Positions 10,342-20,960 of a stretch of DNA of 64,000 nucleotides are shown here, piece by piece (the stretch's first letter is position 1; every line of letters begins with the position of its first letter). The notes under the pieces are model-generated. The model saw only the letters and a program-made list of their open reading frames with translations. It was not told the DNA's origin and did no database searches. Origin of the DNA: Euborellia annulipes (lineage: Eukaryota; Arthropoda; Insecta; Dermaptera; Anisolabididae); the NCBI GenBank assembly GCA_023213315.1, contig JAKCPI010000839.1, positions 62,001 to 126,000 on the forward strand, written 5' to 3'. The translations under genes and the position numbers were made by a program.

Positions 10342-10479
10342 TTATTATTGATAATTTTAACAATGAAATTATTTCGCATTTTTACTGCAGCATACCTCTT
10401 AATATTGAATTAAATCAAATTTAATTAATAGGTCTAAAATTAATAAATTTTTTACATAGATGAAGTTTGATCATGCAAG

Positions 10480-11075
10480 TTAGTTCCTGTATGCCATCAC
10501 TTTTCTGAGAGGAAGTTTTTTTTTTATTTGAAGAGACAAATGTGCTGGTCATTGATCGTCAGAACCAAAACCAACCCGAAACCATCGGTGGTCAAAGCTT
10601 TGCTTTTACAAGAAATGATGCTAAATCTTAAAACCCATTTGTCTATTAGAACGGAGATTATGGAAATAAATTGAAGATGAATCAAATTGCATTTATTGGA
10701 TGGAGTGTGTGAAAAAATCTCATACCTTAAAAAGATTTATAAGTTGGAAAATTGGTATTCTGTGTTGATTTAATGATAAAATTTACTTAAATTATATTGA
10801 TACTTTTAAATAATTATGGACCAAATGTAAAGATAAATGAAAATATTTTATCTATTAATAAATAAAAAATAAGAGAAAGTAAAAAGCAATTGAAAATAAA
10901 GATGTTTTCGTTTTCTTTTGTAACAATTTTTTTTTCCCTTGACGTGTTTGGAGGCTAGTACTGTACCCTATGGGGATATCGCAAATTGACATTATGCCCT
11001 CGGGAGATGATAATTGCGTTTTATTCTGGCAACGGAAATTCTACCCAACAACAGGTTCCCTGGAAAAGCTTCTCG
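10480..11075. other. Unique segments of mixed composition
   Basis: Two GC-balanced unmatched islands (about 10480-10690 and 10910-11075) flank an AT-rich middle. The first holds the imperfect dyad TGGTCATTGATCGTC and GGTGGTCAAAG. They have no reading frame of note and may be noncoding conserved elements. A Family A 3'-end-like TAAGAGAAAGTAAAAA occurs at 10869-10884. Confidence 0.3.
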
Positions 11076-11104
11076 AATAAAATTTATCAATGATTAAAAT
11101 GAAA

Positions 11105-11122
11105 ATATATATATATATATAT
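11105..11122. repeat. AT dinucleotide microsatellite
   Basis: A run of about nine AT units. Confidence 0.8.
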
Positions 11123-11593
11123 CTCGACATTAATAAAGAAATTCTCCAAGTTGATTTTTATTTATTTCTCTTTCGTTGATTATTTTTTTTTTTCGGTGTA
11201 GAAGAACCCAAGAGATGCCCATTGACAAGAAATTATTGAATCTTTTAAATCGAAAACCAGTTCTCTCCTTTTTATTTTATTTAAAGGAGTCTGATGTTGA
11301 TTGCTAAAACATGAGATGAAAAAATAAAATGAATATTATTTAACGTCACACTCTTAAAATATTCCAAAATGTGAATTTATTGAGAATAATGAAGAGGTAA
11401 TGTGAATAAATGACATTATTCATTCCTTTGATTGGAGGAAAAATTAAGTTTAAAATAATAATTGAACTTTAAATTTATTTTTCAGTAGCAAATTAATCCA
11501 TAATATGAAAAGATGTGAGAAGATTTCATTTAAAAGTTCAGAATTATTTTTTTTTTAATAATTTTCTAAAATAAATATAATATTTTATCTTAA

Positions 11594-11995
11594 GGTGGGC
11601 GTCTCGGGGTGTTAATTTTGGGAGGTTCCAACGGCTACAATTTTGAAGCTATCGACCTCAATTTTTTTTTTTTTAATTAAAGCAATTTAAAATATCTACA
11701 AGTTATAGAAGCCCTTTTTTTGATTTTCGAAAAAATAAAATTTTTTTTTAGATTAATCTCATTAAATAAAATAAATTATATTTAAAAAAAAAATCCGCTC
11801 TCTATCTTATAGATAATTAAATTAGTAATCATTGTGTTAAAAATAATTAATTTTTTACCCTTAATTAATTAGCTGGAATCTTTCAGAAATGAAATAAATC
11901 CCTTGTATCCCTATGGGAAAAACTAACCCCATCTATTGCCGCCTAGAGTAACTCGGTACTGAATCGTGTTCTAACGGTTTTTCAAGACGCGCACC
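11594..11995 (+). mobile_element. TTAA-type MITE, family M1, complete copy
   Basis: The ends GGTGGGCGTCTCG and, on the minus strand, GGTGCGCGTCTTG are inverted copies. Both sides carry TTAA (11590-11593 and 11996-11999). A TTAA duplication is typical of piggyBac-type transposition, although these ends lack the usual CCC start, so the superfamily is uncertain. Related copies lie at 1-90, 24240-24425 and 59868-60228. No reading frame is present. Confidence 0.85.
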
Positions 11996-11999
11996 TTAA

Positions 12000-12500
12000 A
12001 CGAATTTATACATCTCAAGATAATGGGGTAGGACAGTAAATTTCAAAAGCAAAGCTCCTCCCTTAAGAATAGGCAACCACAAAGCTCAGCTGTTTAAATA
12101 GTAGCCTAAAAACCAGTTTGTTCCCTGTAAATTTATTACTGACTGTAAGAATTACTAGCAAGTTATCGAAAATTTCCAGAAAAATGTCCAATTTATTTAT
12201 TTAATATATTTTTTCCCCGAATGATGATTCTTTCAGTTCACACGACAGAATAACTTTTGGTATTTTGAAAATATTCAATAAATTTATTAAATATCCATTT
12301 TTGAGTTTTATTTAAAAATATAGATGGCATAAAAAATTTAATTCTTTTTTACGCATTTAGAAATAAAATTAGTGGTTAAAAAAGTCTCTCTTTTCTCTCT
12401 TAAAAATCAGATATTGAATTCCCTTCTTTGAATACACGTGCAAAAGGCAGACAATTTATTATATTAAGAGACAATAAAAAAAAATGAAAAAAGGTATTAG
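12000..12500. other. AT-rich spacer
   Basis: No element or gene is supported. The stretch 12010-12160 is slightly more balanced in composition and unmatched in the window. Confidence 0.45.
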
Positions 12501-12501
12501 A

Positions 12502-12507
<6 letters not shown>

Positions 12508-12543
<36 letters not shown>
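12508..12543. repeat. TA dinucleotide microsatellite
   Basis: About 17 TA units followed by AGTAAAAGTAA. The tail resembles the Family A terminus AGAAAGTAA, so the tract may have grown from a Family A 3' hairpin, as seems clearer at 33255-33355. Confidence 0.8.
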
Positions 12544-12544
<1 letters not shown>

Positions 12545-12639
12545 TAAAAGTAATTTAATATCACATCATTCTTTGATAGAAACATAAAAGAAATCTTAAA
12601 ATAAAAGGGGATGAAAAAATATAAAACATAATTTGAAAT

Positions 12640-13225
12640 TCCGAGTTTAATGAATAGTATCTAAAATTTTTTATTCTTGGTTTGAAGATCCAATAACATT
12701 TGTTTATATTTTTGTGTGAAAAGAAGTGTTTATATACGTTAATTTGCCATGTTTAAATAATACACAGCTGGCATTTTTTGCTCCCGATTCCTTTCCGGAA
12801 GGGCTTTGTGCCAAGAAATGAACCGGAGAATCTTATTTTATTATTTATTTGTTTATGGTTTATTTATGTCTTGGAGTTTATTACAAGATTTTTCCATGAT
12901 GTTATTATGCGTTTCTTTTCATTCCAAAACGGGCATCTTACTTGGATTCTTGCCCTGAGAATATTTGTCAAAAGTGCACATTTCTCTTCGATCTCTTTCC
13001 TTTTGGTCATGTGGGTTAGGAGAAAATTTTTTTGCGATGGTTTCGTTTCAAATTTCTTCGTCAGGAGGATGATTGAATATTAGCTACCGGTGGACCTATA
13101 CCCCTTTTTTTCCCTATAGATAGGAACTCCGCAGATATAAATGACTCGAGCCTATCTGCGGCGGACCTTTGCTTTTCCTTCAATATTTGATCCTTGTATT
13201 AGGCAGAAAGGGCTAATTGATAGAA
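12640..13225. other. Unique island with 101-codon frame of unknown meaning
   Basis: This segment is less AT-rich and has no match in the window. A 101-codon frame (12778-13083, plus strand) encodes a phenylalanine-rich hydrophobic sequence without a recognisable domain, and composition alone could explain it. An E-box CAGCTG lies near 12767. I do not call a gene. Confidence 0.3.
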
Positions 13226-13234
13226 TTAAAAAAT

Positions 13235-13600
13235 CTCCCCATACATTTCCTATGAAGAAAAAAGTACATTTAATAATTAATAAATCAGAAAGTAATAATA
13301 ATTTCGGATCAAAAATAATTTTTCTCTATTTTATAAGATACACTTTGAATATAAAAAAAATAACTTCGAAATTCTAAAGTGTAGTTGCCATGGGCATAAC
13401 TAGATGGTGCCGGGGGGCCTCCCCCCCCCACAAAGCTCCTTGCCCCAAGAAAAATTGAGACAATATGGGGCTTTCCAGGCCCAACGGAGGATAGCTGGTC
13501 CCATGACGCCCCCCCAGCCAAATTCTCTAGTCACGCCCATGGTAGTTGCCCAAACAAAGCGTGACAGACAGACGAACATTAGCAAAATTAATTTAAGACT
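13235..13600 (+). mobile_element. Family C dispersed repeat, copy 1, interrupted by a hAT
   Basis: It shares TTAATAAATCA, the ATTTCGGAT/AAAATAATTTT stretch, CGAAATTC and then GTGACAGACAGACGAACA and ACATTAGC with copy 2 at 20490-20960, in the same order. The hAT MITE 13389-13541 splits it. It has no coding capacity. The short CAGA tract recalls Family A. Confidence 0.6.
13389..13541. mobile_element. Miniature hAT element (153 bp), exact 8-bp duplication
   Basis: The ends are CATGGGCATAACTAGA and, on the minus strand, CATGGGCGTGACTAGA. The flanking octamer GTAGTTGC is exact (13381-13388 and 13542-13549). The interior has C runs and GAGGATAGCTGGTCCCATG, also found in degraded form at 2698-2815. 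Short frames here are chance. Confidence 0.9.
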
Positions 13601-13723
13601 GTTCAAAATATAATTATGATAATAGGGCCTTTTTTTGTAGGTAAAGCATCCAGTGGGGTAATTAGGATTTGTTCCTGAGGAAGAGATCGTTTTATATTTC
13701 AAACAGTTTTTTTTTTTTTTTTT

Positions 13724-13893
13724 TGATTAAGGTCCTTTTCGGCATCTAAGACCATTTAGACCCCATTCCTATTTATTTCAAATGATTGATAGCCAATTCA
13801 AATGAAATAAATTTTGCTCGCTCGGATCGGGAAGGGAACCCGTGACCCAAGGCACAAGAAGCTTATGTCTTCTCACTGAGCCACTTGTCACGG
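13724..13893 (-). mobile_element. tRNA-derived SINE (minus strand)
   Basis: On the minus strand a tRNA-like head (GTGGCTCAGTGAGAAG as A box, CGGGTTCCCTTCCCG as B box) is followed by AAATTTATTTCATTTG, GGGGTCTAAATGG and GATGCCGAAAAGGACCTTAA, ending in an A run. The A box fits a tRNA; the B box deviates from GGTTCGANNCC. This is the best-preserved copy of this SINE subtype here. Confidence 0.7.
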
Positions 13894-13899
13894 ACAAAC

Positions 13900-14730
13900 A
13901 TTTGAAACAGTAAATTTGTTGGACAAATGTGGTTTAAAACAAAAAACATGAATTTTTTGTCGACATAATAGTTTTTCTATGTAGTATTCGTATAGAAGTA
14001 AAAATTTAAGCCATAAATCAGTTTTCAATTTAAAGATAAATGAAAACGTTTTAATTAGATTATAAAGTTACTATGTTAATTAATATAATTATAAATAGAA
14101 AAATATTTTTTAACGCCTAAACCAAATTAAAATTAGTTCAAGACGTAAAGTGACAAGAAATATTTTATGAATATAAGCCTATATGTTTTTATAAAAAAAA
14201 ATTCAAACATTTCATAAAGCAATTCTATTCAAAGAATTTCACTCCCTGAAAAACTTTTATAAAAGTCCCCCCTCTTTTATACTACGTATAGAGAGAAAAC
14301 TCTAATAAAGTTTCAAAACCCAGAGATCATTTCGTCGTAATTGAAATATTATATTATTATAATAAATAATATTCTTCTCTAGTATATAAATTCTTTGTTA
14401 TTATTCTTCATCTTATAATAATAACCAATAACTTATTAATTAAAAGCAGACTTTTATTCAATTTTCCTCATTATATTATTAGCCCAGGGCGTTTTGCAAT
14501 TTTTTCATATACACCCACCATCCATTTATTATCTAAGAAAAAAAAAGCATGGTAAAAGAATATTGGAAATAAAGACTAAATTAGATCGATTCTTATCAAA
14601 TGTTGCGATAGTAAGGAAGAGATTCCATCTCTTGATTGTTATTTCGTTGGGTATTTTACTTTCTTTTCTATTTTTATTACTCTTTTAAAAAAATCGAAAA
14701 ATATAATTAATCATTTTTATAAGGAAATAT
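13900..14730. other. AT-rich spacer
   Basis: No supported element. A 64-codon frame at 14494-14688 has no domain. Confidence 0.5.
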
Positions 14731-14736
14731 ATTATT

Positions 14737-14982
14737 TGGATAATATTATGCATAAAGGAACCAAGCGCCATTATGATCGAAATTGAGATAAGACCGCCAT
14801 CTTGTAGGGAAAAAGGTCTACCTCTTTATTTAAATCATAACATTCTTACTCTGTGCACTTTTTTTTGTATAATACAAGAAAAAGTCATTGCTTTTTGGTT
14901 TTGTTTACACTTATGCAAATGATGCCCCCTATCTCAGATTTAGGTTAATGGCGCTTGGTTCCTTCGTGCATAACATCGTCCA
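14737..14982. mobile_element. TIR MITE family M2, copy 1 (empty-site copy)
   Basis: Inverted ends of about 37 bases share TTATGCA, AAGGAACCAAGCGCCATTA. The interior contains CCGCCATCTTGTAGGG uninterrupted, providing the empty site for the hAT inserted in copy 2 at 18427. Exact outer boundaries and the target duplication are unclear. Confidence 0.75.
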
Positions 14983-14989
14983 TGACGAA

Positions 14990-15555
14990 TATTAAAAAAA
15001 ATAAAAATAAAATGTGAATGCATCCCAAAGTGAAATTTGTTTAGATCTGCTTTATTTTGTCTTGAAAAAGAACTAGGTCATGAATTTTTGGAGAAGAGGA
15101 AGGGACAAGTGACCCTTTTTTGATCTATATATTAATAATTTACCTACGTTTTTTAATAGAATAATTTAAAAATAAAAACAAAATTTTAATTTACTTGTTA
15201 AGAGTTCAAAGAAAGTGGATAGAGAAGCATTCACTTTCCTATTAAACTATTTTTTTTTAACAGCACACGAACAGATTTCGATTAAAGGAGCATAAATTAA
15301 AAAAAAAAAAAAAAAAAAAACGGAATATAAAGAAAATAAACTAATTATTTTTTATAAAAAAAAAAAAATTAAAATAAAGTCTTTTGATCTTTATAAGAGA
15401 GGGAAAAAGCTTGTATTAAAATAATTAACAATTTAACAGACGAATTTAAATTATTAAAAAAAAAAATTTCAATAGGGATATTCGATAAATAATGAATAGA
15501 TGAATGAATGCTTTTACCAGTTAGTTTGTTAAAGTAGAAACCGAAAAGACTAACA
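14990..15555. other. AT-rich spacer with homopolymers
   Basis: A runs at about 15302-15320 and 15359-15368. The longest frame (110 codons, minus strand, 15369-15701) shows no domain and spans homopolymers. Confidence 0.5.
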
Positions 15556-15559
15556 AAAC

Positions 15560-15740
15560 ATGAACATTGCCTTTGCTTGTTAACGTTAACCTCCGACCGC
15601 CGCAATAAAACGTTAACCGCCTCACAATGCGGTTGGCTTATGTGGCCAACAGGAGTGTTTATGAAATGAATTGCACGAATTTTACATGAAATTATAGTCA
15701 ACTAATTGACTCGATTAACATTAGGTGAGCTTAAAAGAAC
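15560..15740. promoter_or_regulatory. Candidate conserved noncoding island
   Basis: A GC-balanced stretch with repeated GTTAAC motifs (GTTAACGTTAAC near 15579, CGTTAACCGCC near 15611), a GCGGTT dyad and TAATTGACTC. It has no open frame of note and no repeat match. A regulatory role is inference. Confidence 0.3.
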
Positions 15741-15744
15741 AACC

Positions 15745-16296
15745 TTCCGGTCATTACAGTGAAAATAAATTACTGGATTTGTCTTTTAGAAAAGTTTGAA
15801 ATGTAAAAGGATAAAGGGAGTACTTGTAATTATCAATTGATTTTTTTTTCTATGGTTTATGATAGAAATATAGACCTAATATATAAATAAAAAAAAAAAA
15901 AAAAAAAACAATAATAATGAGCGAAATGCTTTGTATACGTTTTCTAAGGAAGTTTATTCATTTCACCCCTTTAAAAATTATAATTTCTGGAAAAAAAAAC
16001 ACTTCTAACATTAGATGTTCCAGGAGGAGGGGTCAGATATAATCACACGTAATTTGAATCACGGCCACCCTCTACCCCTTGAATGCGCCACTGGCTCTTC
16101 GTTTACACTACACAACAAATTTTCCACTCCTACTATTAACAACATCCTGTGACCGCCACTGATTTGTAATATTAATTTTTAACGAAATTTTTTGCTACCT
16201 ATTTGATCCGGAGTTTCTATTCTACACACCTTATCAGTAGATGTTATGTTATATTATCAGGTAACAAAATTTTTTAATTGGTAACATTAATTACAA
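15745..16296. other. AT-rich spacer with hAT-like end
   Basis: A minus-strand CAGTGGCGCATTCAAGGGG ending at 16096 looks like a hAT terminus, but no partner end or duplication was found. The remainder is AT-rich. Confidence 0.35.
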
Positions 16297-16304
16297 CCTG
16301 TCCC

Positions 16305-16651
16305 AGTGGGTATTCGGGGGGGCCAGGGGGCCGGGCCCCCCCAAAGCCTCTCCAAAACCAAAAAATACCTATTGTTTTCACTAATGATTTTTTTAAATAA
16401 TTATTTTATTAACTCTCCTAAATTCTAAAATCTAACAAAAAACTTCTAAATAATTGAAAAAATCTCTAAAATTTACGAATTTTGTATTAAAATTATTTTT
16501 ATTTCAAGAAAAAAAAGTTCTTTTTTATTTGTTTTTTTTTATAATTATTATATTATCTAAAAAAAATTTCTCCACTTTAAGTTTCTTAGAAAAGGGAGGG
16601 GGGGGGTTCAAAAACTTTTGGGCCCCCCCCCCCAAGAAAATCACGCTACTG
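16305..16651. mobile_element. hAT-type MITE, family shared with 63449
   Basis: The right end, read on the minus strand, is CAGTAGCGTGATTTTCTTGG with C/G runs. The left end is less clear (AGTGGGTATTCGGGG). Flanking octamers CCTGTCCC and CCTGTACC match at seven of eight. The interior (AAACTTAAAGTGGAGAAA, TTTTAATACAAAATTCGTAAA) is the same as the element starting at 63449, which makes this copy the empty site for the insertion at 63556. The 125-codon frame across it is spurious. Confidence 0.7.
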
Positions 16652-16771
16652 CCTGTACCTATGTATTTGCGAGATGAGTTTGTGTTTGATTGGGCAAAAT
16701 TTACTATCTTAAACAATATATTCAAATGGCTTTCAATACTTAAAATTTTTCATATAATTAATTACATTTAT

Positions 16772-17125
16772 GCCCTCGGATTTGGTGTAAATGGTAGCGT
16801 GCTACATTTCATACCAAGGGTCTCCAAGTAAAAATGATCGAGGGATATTCACGCCCGCAGCAGTCTGCATAGTGAACCTTGAGGGACACAAAGGGATATA
16901 CACGTCCACACCAGGGACACACAGAGTAGATCGAAAGTGACCAGAAAAAAAATGTGTGTCCCTGGTGCGGGTGTGTGTATCCCTGTGAGTCCCTGGTGTG
17001 GACGTGTATCTCCCTGTGTGTCCCTCAAGGTTCACTATGCAGACCTGCTGCGGGCGTTTGTATCCCTCGATCATTTTTACACCGGTCGCGGGTTCGGATT
17101 CCAGGCAGTCCGATGATTTTTATTT
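16772..17125 (+). mobile_element. tRNA-derived SINE split by a fold-back
   Basis: 16772-16822 is a SINE head (CCCTCGG, TGGTAGCGTGCT, ATACCAAGGGT). 17087-17125 continues with the B box CGCGGGTTCGGATTCC and GGCAGTCCGATGATTT. In the minus-strand copy at 50682 the two parts are contiguous. The fold-back at 16828-17080 therefore landed between the A and B boxes. Confidence 0.75.
16828..17080. mobile_element. Fold-back element with 95-bp GC-rich arms inside a SINE
   Basis: The arms begin GTAAAAATGATCGAGGGATA and end with its inverse at 17080, pairing over about 95 bases with few mismatches. Motifs of the type CCCTGGTGTGGACGTGTAT and GGGACACAC recur within arms and loop, so the element is internally repetitive. 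No ribozyme core was found. Short frames across it are artefacts of the palindrome. Confidence 0.8.
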
Positions 17126-17225
17126 AAGCCATTGTACCAAATGGGGGTCCAGGGGGCGTAGCTCCGAGGCAATTAAAATTGTAAGTAATATAACACATAA
17201 CACCTTTCATTTCAATGTATTATGA

Positions 17226-18350
17226 ATGTTTTGTGACTTTTTAGCTTGAAAGGCTGATGATGGAACAGTGTTTATCTAAATTTCATATACTGTAGTTATT
17301 TATAAAATTGAAATTTCATTATTGTTATTTATTTACCAATAAAAACTTGTTAAGAACGTTTGTTTTAATTAGATTTTCAATTCTGTGTAAATATTTATTT
17401 TATTTAATGTATTCGTGTAATTAAAAGAAAAAAAAATGTTTTTGAAATGTATTATTTTTTAATTATTATTAAAAAATTCAAATTATTTGTTTGAGGCCTA
17501 TAAATTATATTATCATAAAAAAAATGAAGATTCGTGATTGATAGATAAAGCAGAGATAGCATAATTTCTTTCACATTTGGTTGCTGGAAGGTAGGCAATC
17601 CAAATGATAAACTTACTAATTAATTTTTCAATAATTTACTCCAGAGTTCAGGTGTTGAAATTTAATAAGTGAACATTCCTGGTCCGATTTAGTCGCTTTG
17701 GAGAAATTAAGAAAAAAATTAAATAGTGAGATGGATAAATGGGTTGTCTACTTCCAGTAAACAAAAGCAAACGAATTTATTTAGAGAGATATTTTTTTTT
17801 TTTTAGTGATCGTTGCATCTCATCGGAAAAAAGCTGCTGAAATCTTTGAAATATATACTATCCTACAAATCAGTCAATTATTTCGAGTTATATCATGATT
17901 CATAGTTTATTCCAGAGATAAACATACACAATCCACACGCAGATGTCGGTTTCACTGCTAACATGAAATTATTATTAATAGAAACGACAAAAAAAAAATC
18001 ACCTAATTTTTTTTTCCTCATAAAATTTTTGTTTAAAAGTTCTTTTTTTGATTGAAAATTGAAATAAAATAAAAACTTTTAATAACCATAATGACATGTG
18101 ACATGATTTAACCCAAGGGAAACTAATTAAAAACAAAAAAAAAAATGCAAAAAATCTTTTTGTTTTTAAATAAATTCTATATTTTTCATGGTAAAGTAAG
18201 AGGTGGTCTCGTGTAGCAAAATATCTAAAAATCTTTGTTTTGTTTTTTTAACTTTATATATAAAGTATAATTTACTGTTTTTTATATTATACCTTCAATA
18301 AGATTATTTTTTTTTTTTTTTTAAGTTTTTATTTCAAAAGTAAAAGGGAT
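17226..18350. other. AT-rich spacer
   Basis: Homopolymer-rich sequence without supported features. Confidence 0.5.
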
Positions 18351-18354
18351 TAAA

Positions 18355-18611
18355 TGGACCATGTTATGTATGAAGGAACCAAGCGTCATTATGATTGAAA
18401 TTGAGATAAGACCGCCATCTTGTAGGCAGCAGCGTAACCAGCCTTTGAAGGCGGAGGGGGGGGCAAAGCGGGGGCGTAGTTTTCGAGATTTTTGCCCCCC
18501 TTCGCCCCCTGGTTACGCTACTGCTTGTAAGGAAAAAGAAGATCTACCTCTTTATTTAAATCACAACATTATTACTCTGTGCATTTTGTTTTGTGTGCAT
18601 AACATCGTCCA
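18355..18611. mobile_element. TIR MITE family M2, copy 2, interrupted by a hAT
   Basis: The left end (GTTATGTATGAAGGAACC) and right end (GTGCATAACATCGTCCA) match copy 1 at 14737. The 3' interior is partly deleted. The hAT at 18427-18523 interrupts CATCTTGTAGG. Fused frames across the junction are not a gene. Confidence 0.75.
18427..18523. mobile_element. 97-bp hAT MITE with documented empty site
   Basis: The ends are CAGCAGCGTAACCAG and, on the minus strand, CAGTAGCGTAACCAG. Flanking octamers are CTTGTAGG and CTTGTAAG. The M2 copy at 14737 has the site with a single CTTGTAGG and no insert, confirming the insertion boundaries. The element is little more than two ends and G/C runs. Confidence 0.88.
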
Positions 18612-18675
18612 AATAAGAGTGATTGATTAATATAACAATTGCAAGATACCAATCACTCGAAGTGAGAAATATTTA

Positions 18676-18745
18676 ATTTAGTCTATTATATATATATAAA
18701 TATATATAAAATAATATAATCTATTATATATATATAATTTATGTT
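18676..18745. repeat. TA-rich low-complexity tract
   Basis: Repeated CTATTATATATATA blocks in a loose tandem arrangement. Confidence 0.6.
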
Positions 18746-19029
18746 GAGAGTTCAACGTCAGCATAAAAAAACTTTAAGGATCTATTTACCTTTAACTTTT
18801 GTTAAAATGAATAATATTTGGTTGCCTAAATGAAAAACGACTTTAAAATTAACTTGGAATTTTTTTTTTTCTAACTTTTGAAAAAGGCCTTAAATTAATA
18901 TAAAAATACCATTAATCTATTTTCTCTAAAAGACCGGAAGCAATTTGTAATATTTTAAACAAAGTCCTCGCACCCCATCAGCTCCACCCTAAAAAAAAAA
19001 AAAAAAAATAGCTTTACTAAGTAGAATCT

Positions 19030-19420
19030 TATCATTGAGGATCAGTGCTTGCTAATTGGCCACTCGGGCTCCAGTTTACATATGCCATTTAATGGAGATT
19101 TGATTATGGCCATTTTGCCATTGCTGCACGCAGCTCTTATCACGAGATCCTTTCGTTTACTCAACCGTACAAGTATTTTCCAAGATATTACTTTTAATAT
19201 CACGAGAAAGAATGGAATAGTTGAGGTTGAGGCGAAGATAAATAAAAATAATAATATCCAATTGCGTTAGATCAATAAATATATAAAACAAGCGGAGGTA
19301 ATTCTGTCAGGCTCAATTCTGCACCAGCCGGGTATCGATTTCGACCCCCACATATAAGGGTGGGGTCCAAATTGAACGCGTGCTTCGCCTCCCGAAGGCC
19401 CTATTCTCATTTTAAACCGA
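19030..19420. promoter_or_regulatory. Unique island, candidate noncoding conserved element
   Basis: GC-balanced sequence with TAATTGG, ATTTAATGG and a GATA-like CTTATC motif. The 73-codon frame 19049-19270 has no domain. Further right, 19343-19367 forms a short GC hairpin GACCCCCAC/GTGGGGTC. Function is unknown. Confidence 0.3.
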
Positions 19421-19651
19421 AAATTATTACAATATATGAAAGGAAAGAGGATATTATTTATAGAAATAGAAAAAATTAGATTTTAAAAAATAAAATAGAG
19501 TAAAATAACATATTCCGTTTATAAAAGGAAAAATTTAATTTACTGGGGGAACCCAACACAAATAAATAAATTTCTCCTTTCCCCAACCCTTAAGAGAGAA
19601 AAAATCAAGATGTTAGTTAGATAACACTATTATTATTTATTAAAAGCACTT

Positions 19652-19811
19652 AGTTTCGGTCTGCACTTTCGCCCTTCATCAGGATATTGGTTAATTTATT
19701 ATGGTAGTTTATAACCATAAATGAGTTTTATCTGTTGTAATAATTAACGATGCAATTAATTAGTTCTCGTAATGTAATGCTGTATTGTTAATTAATACAA
19801 CAGATAAAACC
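19652..19811. mobile_element. Penelope-like relic with hammerhead remnant
   Basis: On the minus strand CTGATGA (19682-19676) is followed by AGGGCGAAAGTGCAGACC and GAAAC, a hammerhead layout with a poorly pairing stem II. To the right GTTTTATCTGTTGTA and TACAACAGATAAAAC (near 19725 and 19796) form an inverted pair. No target duplication was found. Confidence 0.45.
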
Positions 19812-20019
19812 CATTAAGATGTAATTTTAGCTCTGGTTCTAAAATTGAGGGTAGTTCTAAAATTGAGAGAAGTTTTATTTAAAAATAATAAAATGAAAAT
19901 ATTTATTTTTCCAGATTTTCAATTAACTCTTGGAAATTATAATAAGATTTAATTATTAATTAGAATTCACTGAATTCCTTTTCAATGGAAAAAATATTTG
20001 TTTCTCAGAAGGAAATTAA

Positions 20020-20190
20020 TAATAGTTATTTGGCGTTGGTAGGTGTATATCTCACTCTAAATCCCTTTGTGGAGTGTTTGCTTTTGGGGGGATAGGGTGA
20101 GCTACCGCAGGTGTGCTACTCCACTCAAGTAGGAGGACAAATAGACATAAACAACACGTTATTGCCTCTGAAACTTACTAGAGAGCAAGA
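20020..20190. other. Unique GC-balanced segment
   Basis: Contains CAGGTG and CACTCAAGTAG (E-box and NK2-like motifs) and no repeat match or frame of note. Function is unknown. Confidence 0.25.
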
Positions 20191-20489
20191 GAGAAAGAGA
20201 AATTTTGAGATTAAAATTTGTTTTGATTAATTACCAATCAGTGATTGAAAAAAATATTTCATCTTTTAGATACGAAAGCTTATAAAGATAGAAGGATTAT
20301 AAATTAATAAAAAAAAAGGATATTTCTTTGATTAGTAAAGTAAGCCTAATGGAATTTTTTGTAGGGTTTTGTCCAATATTAAAGTGAATTTTTTAATGAA
20401 ACTTGGAAAGAAATATATTGAATTCTTTATTAATTACGAATGAAATGAATAGAAAAAATAAATTTTAAGCAAAAGTATTGTTTGTAATT

Positions 20490-20960
20490 TGGGACTATTT
20501 CTCAGGTTTCCTATGGGAGAAATAGTAACTACAGTAATTAATAAATCAAAAAGATATAGGAATTACGGAACGAAAATAATTTTCCTGTAATCCCTAGAAG
20601 GTCCTCTTTAAGCATATAAAATTTGTACCAGAAGCAGGAGGTTTACTTGACGTGAAGTTGCAGGTGGAGATGCAATATGGGAATAAATAAATAAATAAAA
20701 TGGTTACTTTTGTTAACCGAAACCAATTTACTGCGGTTGGTCGTCAATAATAAAAAATCCTGACAATAAATTTTATTTATTTATTTATTCCCATATTGCA
20801 TCTCCACCTGCAACATCACGCCAAGTAAACCTCCTGCTTCTGGTATTGATAATTCTTGGCCTGTTTCGTTTGTTATATAAAATTTGGTTTCGAAATTCCA
20901 ACGGGAAGTTGTCCAAATAGATCGTGACAGACAGAAGACAAACAGACGGACATTAGCGAC
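20490..20960 (+). mobile_element. Family C dispersed repeat, copy 2, with two nested insertions
   Basis: It matches copy 1 at 13235 in order (TTAATAAATCA, CGAAAATAATTTT, CGAAATTCCA, GTGACAGACAGA, GGACATTAGC). It is split by the fold-back 20626-20874 and followed, at its CAGA-rich end, by the hAT at 20961. Confidence 0.6.
20626..20874. mobile_element. Penelope-like fold-back without a complete ribozyme
   Basis: Inverted arms of 74 bp (20627-20700 and 20771-20844; ACCAGAAGCAGGAGGTTTAC at the outer end) are separated by 70 bases. A 30-nt unpaired tail follows (20845-20874). The target duplication ATATAAAATTTG is exact (20614-20625 and 20875-20886). Only GAAAC- and GGTCGTC-like pieces of a hammerhead are visible in the spacer; CTGATGA is absent. 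Architecture matches the elements at 53336 and 57563. Confidence 0.75.

Noticed and set aside
12508..12543. Centromeric or telomeric repeat
   Set aside because: Simple TA tract without satellite organisation or a known telomeric motif.
12778..13083. 101-codon frame, possibly a membrane protein
   Set aside because: Hydrophobicity follows from T-rich composition; there is no recognisable domain and no supporting splice or codon pattern.
16454..16831. 125-codon open reading frame, the longest in the window
   Set aside because: It runs through the hAT MITE 16305-16651, its homopolymers and a SINE head; the translation is a by-product of repeat sequence.
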